A DNA stretch of 23,038 nt, from assembly GCA_047633195.1 (NCBI GenBank), contig JBLIEU010000035.1, positions 1 to 23,038 of the forward strand, written 5' to 3'. The stretch's first letter is position 1. Every line of letters begins with the position of its first letter. The position numbers and the translations under genes are program-made. Origin of the DNA: JAKVAV01 sp047633195. GTDB taxonomy: Bacteria; Bacteroidota; Bacteroidia; Flavobacteriales_D; Cryomorphaceae. This document shows, piece after piece, positions 1 through 6,756 of the stretch. The notes beneath the pieces are model-generated. The model was not told where the DNA came from, searched no databases, and saw nothing but the letters and a program-made list of their open reading frames with translations.

Positions 1-1535
1 AGCACAATCCTGATGAAGCGAATGCGCGTCTAGCTTATTATGGGATAAATGGAGTTCCTACCGCAACAATTGATGGGGTTATACCTGATGTAAGCCCTTC
101 ATATGCTGGTGCACCTGGAGCTTTCAGCCAAGGATTATTTGATGATGCCGCTGCAATTCCTGCTTCCTTTGACATTGACGTTGACTTTACTGTTTCTTAC
201 AGTGAGATCAATGTTAACGCGACTGCAACTTGCACGCAAGCTGCTTCTGGAGATTTGAGAATGAGAATAGTTGTAGTAGAAAAAGAAATCATTTTTGACG
301 AAGCTCCTGGATCAAATGGAGAACTAGATTTCTACAATGTCATGAAGAAATTTCTTCCGGGTACGAGCGGTTTGACAATGGCAAGCTCATATGCATCTGG
401 AGATGCATTTTCAGCTTCTGAATCTTGGGAACTTGCAAATATTTATGACATTGAGCAATTGGCCGTTGTTGTATTTATTCAAGACGACAACACCAAAGAG
501 GTTTTCCAAGCAGGATATGCTCCTGCTGGCGAATTTATTGCCGAAGCAGAATACGATGCTGCTGGATTATCCATCAATAATATTGCTGGAGAAAACTGCA
601 GCCCAACTGTAAGCCCTAGTGTTACCATTAGAAACTGGGGTAGTGAAACATTAACTAGTCTTGACATTGAGTACACAATTGCAGGAGAGTCTAACACGAT
701 CAACTGGACTGGTTCTCTTGAATTCTTCGAAACTGAGGAAGTTGAACTCGGGGAAATTGCAACACCAACAGCTCAAGCAGAGGATTTGGTAGTCGTTCTT
801 TCTAACCCTAACGGTCAAGAAGATGGAAACGCTGTAAATGATGAAGTAGAGGCAACGATAGCTAATGTAGCTCAAGCTGGAACTGAAATAGAGGTTTCTA
901 TCACAACAGACAACTACGCTGAAGAGACTTACTGGAGAATAGTTGATCAAAACAATGAGGTACTTGCTGAGGGTGGAAACACTTGGGTTGGAACTACCAA
1001 CATTGGAGTAGGAGCTGGCGCGCCAACTGAGGCTGCTGGAACGTATAATGCGAACCAAACTTATGATACACCTGTAACTATTCCTGCGGGAGTTGACTGC
1101 TACAGTTTCGAGATTTATGACTATTGGGGTGATGGAATCTGCTGCCAATACGGAAACGGTTCTTACGAAGTTGTTGATCTTGGTACTAGTGAAACAATTC
1201 TAGAAGGAGGTTCTTTCAGCGCTGAAGAAGCGAAGAACTTTGCAGCTGGCGTTCTAAGTGTGGATGATGTAAGTTCTGTTAAAGACTTTACCATGTTCCC
1301 GAATCCAACGAACGGACTTCTTAATGTTGAGTTTAATCTTGTATCCTCTCAAAGAGTTTCTCTTGATGTTCTCGATCTTACTGGACGTTTAGTGATCTCT
1401 AAAGACTTAGGAGTTCTTCCTGCTGGATATAGTTTACAGCAGATTGATCTTTCAGGTCATGCCCAAGGATTATACCTCATGAACATGAATGTAAACGATG
1501 GCCGAGTAGTTGGTAAGTTTACAGTGAACAACTAA
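1..1535 (+). CDS. Omp28-like secreted protein with T9SS C-terminal sorting domain (5' partial)
   Basis: The reading frame is open from base 3 and runs off the left edge, so the N-terminus is missing; 510 residues are visible. Visible residues 1-25 contain YYGINGVPTATIDG, with a Val-Pro at 18-19 resembling the cis-proline strand of the thioredoxin fold in Omp28-related proteins. A Cys-rich stretch with GDGICCQYGNGSY then resembles a small beta-sandwich module common in secreted Bacteroidota proteins. The last 80 residues start with MFPNPTNG and end in GKFTVNN, a typical type A sorting domain cleaved during T9SS export. The protein is therefore probably exported across the outer membrane and released or anchored on the surface. 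An ATG at 261 and a TTG at 255 are internal codons, not starts. A terminator follows directly. The catalytic Cys pair, if any, lies outside the window. Family is confident; function is unknown. Confidence 0.88.
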   Translation, partial: HNPDEANARLAYYGINGVPTATIDGVIPDVSPSYAGAPGAFSQGLFDDAAAIPASFDIDVDFTVSYSEINVNATATCTQAASGDLRMRIVVVEKEIIFDEAPGSNGELDFYNVMKKFLPGTSGLTMASSYASGDAFSASESWELANIYDIEQLAVVVFIQDDNTKEVFQAGYAPAGEFIAEAEYDAAGLSINNIAGENCSPTVSPSVTIRNWGSETLTSLDIEYTIAGESNTINWTGSLEFFETEEVELGEIATPTAQAEDLVVVLSNPNGQEDGNAVNDEVEATIANVAQAGTEIEVSITTDNYAEETYWRIVDQNNEVLAEGGNTWVGTTNIGVGAGAPTEAAGTYNANQTYDTPVTIPAGVDCYSFEIYDYWGDGICCQYGNGSYEVVDLGTSETILEGGSFSAEEAKNFAAGVLSVDDVSSVKDFTMFPNPTNGLLNVEFNLVSSQRVSLDVLDLTGRLVISKDLGVLPAGYSLQQIDLSGHAQGLYLMNMNVNDGRVVGKFTVNN

Positions 1536-1555
1536 TATTCGATTAATTATCAATG

Positions 1556-1589
1556 ACGTTCGCAGCTTAAGCTGCGAACGTTTTTTTTT
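1556..1589 (+). terminator. Strong intrinsic terminator after the Omp28-like gene
   Basis: Positions 1557-1580 form a perfect 24-base palindrome (10-bp GC-rich stem with TTAA as tetraloop, extendable by A1556-T1581). Nine T residues follow at 1581-1589. It ends only 9 bases before the next ATG at 1599. Confidence 0.92.
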
Positions 1590-1598
1590 CATCATATT

Positions 1599-2099
1599 AT
1601 GAAATACAGCCTACTATTAGCTCTATCGTTTGCTCTTCTCATCTCAAGTGTTTCTGCTCAAGATGCCAAGAAAACAGTCCCATCAGCCACGATAAAATCA
1701 CTTGATGGTAAATCCTTCGATACATCAGATTTCAATAATGATGGTAAGCCGATGATCATCAATTTCTGGGCTACATGGTGCGCCCCGTGTAAAAAGGAAT
1801 TGAACAATATTGCTGAGGTTTACGAGGATTGGGTTGATGAGACAGGTGTGAAGTTGATTGCTATTTCAATTGACGATGCACGCAGTCAGTCGAGGGTGCT
1901 GCCATATATAAATGGTTCCTCTTGGGATTATGAAGTCTACATCGACATAAATCAAGACTTTAAGAGATCAATGGGTGTCAACAACGTCCCTCATACTTTT
2001 TTAGTCGATGGTTCTGGAAATATTGTCTACCAGCACAACAACTATGCTCCTGGAGATGAAGATGAACTCTACGAGAAGATTATTGGTCTTCTTAACTGA
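1599..2099 (+). CDS. TlpA-like periplasmic thioredoxin-family protein
   Basis: This 166-residue protein has a Sec signal peptide (hydrophobic residues 4-18, likely cleavage after SVSA at 20). A thioredoxin/AhpC-TSA fold follows, with the active site WCAPC at 60-64 and the cis-proline at VPHTF (Pro131). Both redox cysteines are present, so it should act as a thiol-disulfide reductant or oxidant in the periplasm. TlpA/ResA relatives commonly serve cytochrome c maturation or reduce particular envelope partners. The neighbours suggest a dedicated partner instead: it precedes a DUF6029 barrel by 11 bases and an Omp28 lipoprotein with its own CxxC. The upstream gap is almost filled by the terminator, so its promoter is unclear. 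Fold and location are confident; partner and direction of redox flow are not known. Confidence 0.9.
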   Translation: MKYSLLLALSFALLISSVSAQDAKKTVPSATIKSLDGKSFDTSDFNNDGKPMIINFWATWCAPCKKELNNIAEVYEDWVDETGVKLIAISIDDARSQSRVLPYINGSSWDYEVYIDINQDFKRSMGVNNVPHTFLVDGSGNIVYQHNNYAPGDEDELYEKIIGLLN

Positions 2100-2110
2100 G
2101 AATCTATAGT

Positions 2111-3808
2111 ATGAAAAAAGTACTCACCCTGATACTTTTCCTAGCTGGACTGACTCAAGCTTATTGCCAAGATCCCCTTCAAGTTCGAGGTAACTTTTCA
2201 ATAGAGGCTCAATATTACCAGGAAGACTCTGCTATTGCGGCAGTGGTTCCCGACGAACAAATCGCACTTCAAGGCTTTGGTAACATTATTCTTACGAAAG
2301 GGAAGTTTGAAACAGGTGTTAGATTTGAAACTTACTTACCTGCATTTGTCGGGTATCCTGCAGGAGCTCCTTGGGAGGGTACTGGCATTGGTTACCGTTA
2401 CGCGAAATATAACGGGGACAAATTAGAGATCACCGTTGGAAATTTCTATGAACAGTTTGGATCTGGACTTGTCCTAAGGACTTGGGAAGATCGAGGGCTA
2501 GGAGTAGATTATGCACTCGATGGTATTCGTGTGGTGGCAAGACCTATCGACGGAGTAACCATTAAAGGACTTTATGGTAAACAACGGTTCAACTTTGATA
2601 ATGGCTTCCAGAATGGTGATGGAATTGTGCGGGGTGCTGATGTTGAATTTAATCTCAACCAATTACTTGACTCCGTCATAAACTTCAAAGGTCAATGGAC
2701 CATAGGTGGAAGTTTTGTGAGCAAGTACGAGCAAAACAGAGATCCTGTTTATGACTTTCCTGAAAACGTTGGATCGGGATCGGTAAGACTTAAATATCAA
2801 AGGGGCGGCTTTCAGATTGGTGGTGAATATGCCTATATCTCGACTAACCCATCCTCGCTTAACAGTAACATAGTCGATATCCCAGACTCACTTGACCCTT
2901 CGGTAGGGATTTTCCAGTACGGACAAGGCTTGCAAGTGAATACAAACTACTCTAAGAAGGGTTTTGGAATTGGTCTAACGGCTAGTTCAATGTCAAATAT
3001 GGCACTTCAAAGCCAAAGGAATTCAGGACCATTCGATTCTTGGATCAACTATCTCCCACCTACTTCAGTGCTACAAACGGCCTTGTTGGCTCAATTTTAT
3101 CCTTATGCAACACAACCCAATGGAGAAGTTGCTTTTAGAGGAGATCTATTTTATAACATTCCGAAAAAGAGCATTTTGGGTGGACGATATGGGGCAAAAC
3201 TAGAAGTGAGTTATACTCATATTCAAGAACCTGATTTTCCAGTAGTAGATGATTTCGAGGGTAATAGGAAAGGTATCGAACCCACTCTTTTCAGTTGGGG
3301 AGATGATACTTACTACGAGGATTTTAATGCAAAGATTACCAGAAGAGTTTCTAAAAAATTCAAAGCCAGCTTGATGTATATGTATATCCAGTACGACAAC
3401 GATGTCGTCTTGGGAGCATATGACTACAACAATAATCCTACAAAAGGTGTGGTTTTCGCAGACTTAATAGCGTTTGAAGGGAGCTGGAAGATCAAAAAAG
3501 GCCACAATCTGCGGTTTGAGTTACAAGCCCTTTTTACAGAACAACACTTACAAGATTGGTTCGCGGTCGTTGCAGAGTATACCGTTTCACCTCACTGGTT
3601 TTTATCAGTAGTAAACCAATATAACTATGGTAATGCGGATGGTGATGATTTCAATTTTCCTGTGGTATCTTCAGGATACATAAATGGTAGCAATAGAATT
3701 TCAGTAAGTTATGGACGTCAGCGTGCAGGAGTGTTTTGTGTAGGTGGCGTATGCAGAGTAGTCCCAGCCTCTAATGGTTTGACAATTAGCTTAACAAGTA
3801 GTTTTTAA
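2111..3808 (+). CDS. DUF6029-type outer-membrane beta-barrel protein
   Basis: This 565-residue protein has a signal peptide (MKKVLTLILFLAGLTQAYC, cleavage probably before Gln20). The rest consists of alternating short beta-strand patterns rich in Gly, Tyr and Asn. It ends in GLTISLTSSF, and the terminal Phe is a common outer-membrane barrel signature. Stretches such as the FYEQFGSGLVLRTWEDRGLGVDY region match my memory of the DUF6029 family, which is restricted to Bacteroidota and has no known function. There is no TonB box or plug domain, so it is not an obvious TonB-dependent receptor. The stop codon overlaps the next ATG by one base (TAATG), indicating translational coupling with the Omp28-like lipoprotein. 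DUF6029 assignment is from recognition, not a search; outer-membrane location is well supported. Confidence 0.82.
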   Translation: MKKVLTLILFLAGLTQAYCQDPLQVRGNFSIEAQYYQEDSAIAAVVPDEQIALQGFGNIILTKGKFETGVRFETYLPAFVGYPAGAPWEGTGIGYRYAKYNGDKLEITVGNFYEQFGSGLVLRTWEDRGLGVDYALDGIRVVARPIDGVTIKGLYGKQRFNFDNGFQNGDGIVRGADVEFNLNQLLDSVINFKGQWTIGGSFVSKYEQNRDPVYDFPENVGSGSVRLKYQRGGFQIGGEYAYISTNPSSLNSNIVDIPDSLDPSVGIFQYGQGLQVNTNYSKKGFGIGLTASSMSNMALQSQRNSGPFDSWINYLPPTSVLQTALLAQFYPYATQPNGEVAFRGDLFYNIPKKSILGGRYGAKLEVSYTHIQEPDFPVVDDFEGNRKGIEPTLFSWGDDTYYEDFNAKITRRVSKKFKASLMYMYIQYDNDVVLGAYDYNNNPTKGVVFADLIAFEGSWKIKKGHNLRFELQALFTEQHLQDWFAVVAEYTVSPHWFLSVVNQYNYGNADGDDFNFPVVSSGYINGSNRISVSYGRQRAGVFCVGGVCRVVPASNGLTISLTSSF

Positions 3809-4689
3809 TGATGAAAAGACTTAAACTATTTATAATAATAGGCCTAATCTTCTGGTCATGTGATAAGCCTGATGATCCTTATTTGGATACAGAAAGAGAT
3901 CTAGGAACCGCAGAAGGTGTAATCACTTATGGCTCTACTTTCTTTGATTCATACGAATCAACCGTGCTTCTTGAAGATTTTACTGGTTATAAATGCCAAA
4001 ATTGTACACCCGCATTGGCCACAGCAGATCTATTGCAAGAACAGTGGGGGGATCGAATAGTAGTAGTTGGGTACCATGTTTTGACCTTTTTTGCGGCGCC
4101 TGACATTGTGCCTATGCCACCAGACTTTGCTTTTTCAAAAGACTTTAGAACCGAAGACGGTGAGGCATTAGCCGACGATTATGGCATACTATCACTTCCC
4201 CAAGGTTTGGTTAATAGAAAAGATTTTGGTTCAGGAGCACCGCAATTTGCTGGTGACTGGGCAAGTCGTGTTTCAGATGAAATGAGTGAAGATGTAAGAG
4301 GGTTTGTAGATGTCATCGCCGATTCTGTTTTGGTAGGGGACGGCGAGGTAACATTCGCTGTGTCGCTCAGACAATTGTCAGAAGTTGGAGAAGATTGGAA
4401 TCTAGTTGTAGGTATTTTCGAGAATGACATTATCGAAGGCCAAAAAGACGGGAGCGATATTATATATCCATTCTCACATCAACATGTTTTTAGGGGATAT
4501 ATAAATAGCAGCGCAGGTCAAACCGTCATTACTCCTGAGCTTTCTCTATCTGATGATGAAGCTGTGTATTATAAATTCAACACTACATTGGATCCTGAAT
4601 GGATAGTAGAAAACTGTTACATATTCGCCTTTATTCAGAACTCGATTACCTTAGAGGTATATGCAGTGTCAAAGGCTCCATTGCCATGA
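3808..4689 (+). CDS. Omp28-like lipoprotein with thioredoxin-like CxxC
   Basis: This 293-residue protein has a hydrophobic N-terminus ending in FWSC, so Cys18 is the likely lipidated residue (the positions before it are bulkier than the classical lipobox). The stretch LLEDFTGYKCQNC places a CxxC pair at 63 and 66, and ILSLPQG gives the cis-proline (Pro131). Both are arranged as in the thioredoxin-like Omp28 family. The acidic patch just after Cys18 (DKPDD) could favour surface export. Two ATGs lie in a row (3808 and 3811); the first overlaps the upstream stop. The 3' end overlaps the next gene by 4 bases. The family is described as an outer-membrane or adhesin-like lipoprotein in oral Bacteroidota, but the retained Cys pair here suggests redox or metal-thiol chemistry. 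That last point is inference. Confidence 0.85.
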   Translation: MMKRLKLFIIIGLIFWSCDKPDDPYLDTERDLGTAEGVITYGSTFFDSYESTVLLEDFTGYKCQNCTPALATADLLQEQWGDRIVVVGYHVLTFFAAPDIVPMPPDFAFSKDFRTEDGEALADDYGILSLPQGLVNRKDFGSGAPQFAGDWASRVSDEMSEDVRGFVDVIADSVLVGDGEVTFAVSLRQLSEVGEDWNLVVGIFENDIIEGQKDGSDIIYPFSHQHVFRGYINSSAGQTVITPELSLSDDEAVYYKFNTTLDPEWIVENCYIFAFIQNSITLEVYAVSKAPLP

Positions 4690-5312
4690 AATTAGTCGCT
4701 CTTACTATTGGTTCCCTCTTCTTCCTGTGTAGCAATTCACTGCTCGCCCAAAACAAAAATCAAACCGATGGCTTTTCCTTCTTCGCGCATGCTGGCATGA
4801 CCGCCAGCCAAGTCGGTGGGGATGGCTTGCAAGGTTTTGACAAATTAAACTTAGCCGCTGGTATAGGAGTTGAGCGGTTTATCAGCGAAAAACTTGATTG
4901 GCAGCTTGCAATAAATCTCCTTCAAAAAGGGAGCAGAAAGGCAGCCGATCCAGATAATGGAGATCTTACCGAATACAAAATGGCCTTGCTCTACGCACAG
5001 GTTCCGATTCTTATAGAGTACAAATACAACAAGAAACTTTCTTTGCTAGGTGGTCCTGGTTTTGGGTTTCTGCTCTCCTCAGAGGAGACAGATTTCGATG
5101 GCGTGATACAGAATACACCGGAGTTCAACACCATGGATTTCTCAGTGATCATAGCTGCTAAATACAGTATCTCAGATCGGCTTGGAGCAGAGTTGAGACT
5201 AGATCAATCAATCCTACCTATAAGGTCCAGAGGTGATCTTGACATCCCAATTATTCTCGGATCACAGTTCAATACCAGTTTGGGAATATTCTTTTCATAT
5301 TCAATAAATTAG
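4686..5312 (+). CDS. PorT-like small outer-membrane beta-barrel protein
   Basis: I place the start at ATG 4686, which overlaps the previous stop (ATGA) and gives a clean signal peptide (MKLVALTIGSLFFLCSNSLLA, then Q). Reading further upstream adds 29 residues translated out of the preceding gene and would bury the signal peptide. The 208-residue product has alternating amphipathic strands (for example AGIGVERFISEKLDWQLAINLL and YAQVPILIEYKYNKKLSLLGGPGFGF). These match the small 8-strand barrel family that includes PorT-like proteins. The PorT label describes the fold; nothing shows that it serves the type IX system. It ends the four-gene operon that began with the TlpA-like gene. Only a weak hairpin follows. 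Confidence 0.82.
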   Translation: MKLVALTIGSLFFLCSNSLLAQNKNQTDGFSFFAHAGMTASQVGGDGLQGFDKLNLAAGIGVERFISEKLDWQLAINLLQKGSRKAADPDNGDLTEYKMALLYAQVPILIEYKYNKKLSLLGGPGFGFLLSSEETDFDGVIQNTPEFNTMDFSVIIAAKYSISDRLGAELRLDQSILPIRSRGDLDIPIILGSQFNTSLGIFFSYSIN

Positions 5313-5436
5313 CCCTGAGTGTGAGTATAACACTTTGATATTCATTGAGCTAATGAAAATATAATTCGTCGAAAAGCCGGATACGAGTCAGCCTGATTTG
5401 CCGTTTAGTTCTTATATTGAACAAAAGAACAAGGAC

Positions 5437-5637
5437 ATGTTGGAACTGAGTAAAAAAATCCTTCAAAAAGTAAGTTTCGATCGCATACTCTTTCAGAAGG
5501 AACTCAGGAAATCTCTCCATTGGGTAAAGCCCAATGAGCGCGTTATCCTGAAGGCTTGGTGCCTAGCCACATTTGGTGCTGGATACCATGAAGTAATAAT
5601 GGAAGTATTTGAATCGACAATGGGCGCCTCTCTCTGA
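5437..5637 (+). CDS. Small uncharacterised protein (66 aa)
   Basis: A short helical, Lys/Leu-rich soluble protein starts MLELSKKILQKVSFD and contains LHWVKPNERVILKAWCLATFG. It has no signal peptide, membrane segment or motif that I can name. I chose ATG 5437 over the TTG at 5398 because the extra 13 residues look non-descript and TTG is a rarer start. The frame is closed upstream by TAA at 5362. Amino-acid composition is protein-like, and I have a vague impression of similar short conserved proteins in Bacteroidota, but I cannot verify this. A T-tract with a weak hairpin sits at its 3' end. No clear promoter is visible in the 124 bases before it. Confidence 0.6.
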   Translation: MLELSKKILQKVSFDRILFQKELRKSLHWVKPNERVILKAWCLATFGAGYHEVIMEVFESTMGASL

Positions 5638-5653
5638 TGCGCTTTTTTTTTTT
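5622..5653 (+). terminator. Possible weak terminator at the end of the small ORF
   Basis: A GCGC/GCGC stem (5624-5627 with 5639-5642), extendable by two G-T pairs, encloses an 11-base loop and is followed by eleven T residues (5643-5653). The stem overlaps the last codons and the stop of the small ORF. The T-tract reaches the stop codon of ruvB on the other strand. The stem is short, so efficiency is doubtful. Confidence 0.45.
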
Positions 5654-6677
5654 AGAAAAGCCCTTGTTGTTCCCTGCCGTGATTCATTGTTCTGCCAAGA
5701 TGTGAATAAGCACTATCTGTCGCTTGGCGACCTCTTGAAGTTCTCATCAGAAATCCTTCCTGAATTAAAAATGGTTCATAAACCTCTTCGATAGTTCCCG
5801 AATCTTCACCCACTGCTGTAGCGATAGTGCCAAGCCCAACTGGGCCTCCTTTAAACTTATCGATAATGGTTAGGAGAATCTTATGATCCATCTCATCGAG
5901 TCCATGTGTATCAACATCCAAAGCTTCGAGTGATGACTGAGCGATTTTCATATCAATCACTCCATCACCTTTTACCTCGGCAAAATCTCTGACTCTGCGC
6001 AGCAAGGCATTGGCAATTCGAGGAGTTCCCCTCGATCTTCTGGCTATCTCATGAGCTGCTCTATTTTCAATTGGAATATTTAAAATCTCCGAGCTTCTCT
6101 TAACAATGCCAGCCAAAATATCAGCGGTGTAATAACTCAATCTACTATTGATTCCGAAACGCGCTCTTAGAGGTGCTGTTAGCAAGCCTGAACGGGTCGT
6201 GGCTCCTACTAATGTAAAAGGATTCAATTCTATCTCTACCGATCTTGCGTTCGGCCCTGTGTCAATTACTAGGTCAATCTTGAAATCCTCCATAGCCGAG
6301 TAGAGGTATTCCTCTACAATTGCGGAAAGTCTGTGTATTTCATCAATAAAGAGAACGTCGTTCTCTTCCAGATTAGTGAGCAATCCCGCCAAGTCTCCGG
6401 GTTTATCCAAAACAGGGCCTGAAGTAACTCTTAGTCCTACTCCAAGCTCTTGCGATATGATCGTAGCCAATGTTGTTTTCCCTAAACCAGGAGGGCCATG
6501 CAATAGAACGTGATCCAAAGATTCTCCTCGCCGTTTGGCGGCGGTGACAAAAACCTGAAGATTTTCCAAGACTTTGTCTTGACCTTGGAAGTCTCCAAAA
6601 GATTTAGGCCTCAGAACTTTTTCAAGATCTGAATCTGTAAATGAGGACGAATCCCTTAAATCAAACTGATCTGACAT
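5652..6677 (-). CDS. ruvB: Holliday junction branch migration ATPase RuvB
   Basis: RuvB is the hexameric AAA+ motor that, with RuvA, drives branch migration of Holliday junctions in recombinational repair. I start it at ATG 6677 (MSDQFDLRDSSS), giving 341 residues, the usual RuvB length. The longer reading from 6773 would add 32 residues crossing the coxA terminator. Visible motifs are Walker A GPPGLGKT (61-68), Walker B LFIDEIH (109-115), sensor 1 LVGATTRSG (157-165), the arginine finger in PLRARFGI (Arg173) and the C-terminal winged-helix stretch GPVGLGTIATAVGED. The N-terminal LRPKSFGDFQGQ is also typical. It lies 79 bases downstream of coxA, separated by a terminator, so it probably has its own promoter. 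ruvA and ruvC are not in this window. Confidence 0.97.
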   Translation of the reverse strand: MSDQFDLRDSSSFTDSDLEKVLRPKSFGDFQGQDKVLENLQVFVTAAKRRGESLDHVLLHGPPGLGKTTLATIISQELGVGLRVTSGPVLDKPGDLAGLLTNLEENDVLFIDEIHRLSAIVEEYLYSAMEDFKIDLVIDTGPNARSVEIELNPFTLVGATTRSGLLTAPLRARFGINSRLSYYTADILAGIVKRSSEILNIPIENRAAHEIARRSRGTPRIANALLRRVRDFAEVKGDGVIDMKIAQSSLEALDVDTHGLDEMDHKILLTIIDKFKGGPVGLGTIATAVGEDSGTIEEVYEPFLIQEGFLMRTSRGRQATDSAYSHLGRTMNHGREQQGLF

Positions 6678-6685
6678 ATTGAACT

Positions 6686-6721
6686 CAAAGATACAGTGAA
6701 AATGCAAAAAGGGCCCGCAAA
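6686..6721 (-). promoter_or_regulatory. Candidate Bacteroidota-type promoter for ruvB
   Basis: On the - strand, TATCTTTG (6693 down to 6686) exactly fits the -7 consensus TAnnTTTG. A TTTG lies at 6721-6718, with a 24-base spacer that is slightly longer than usual. The transcript would start only a few bases before ATG 6677. The TTTG falls inside the loop of the coxA terminator. Confidence 0.4.
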
Positions 6722-6733
6722 TGCGAGCCCCTT
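6706..6733 (-). terminator. Intrinsic terminator of the ACIII-cox operon
   Basis: On the - strand a GC-rich hairpin of about 11 bp (AAGGGGCTCGC pairing with GCGGGCCCTT, loop ATTT, one or two G-T pairs) is followed by a run of T residues ending at 6706. It begins 23 bases after the coxA stop. Confidence 0.85.
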
Positions 6734-6756
6734 CAATTTTAAAAAATATGAGCAGT

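Noticed and set aside
651..1148. 165-residue open frame antisense to the T9SS protein
   Set aside because: Low-complexity Ser/Val composition with no domain; the sense frame is well supported.
4599..4685. Upstream extension of the PorT-like gene
   Set aside because: It would be translated out of frame from the previous gene and would place the signal peptide internally.
5318..5336. Hairpin AGTGT/ACACT after the PorT-like gene as terminator
   Set aside because: Only five base pairs and three Ts; too weak to call.
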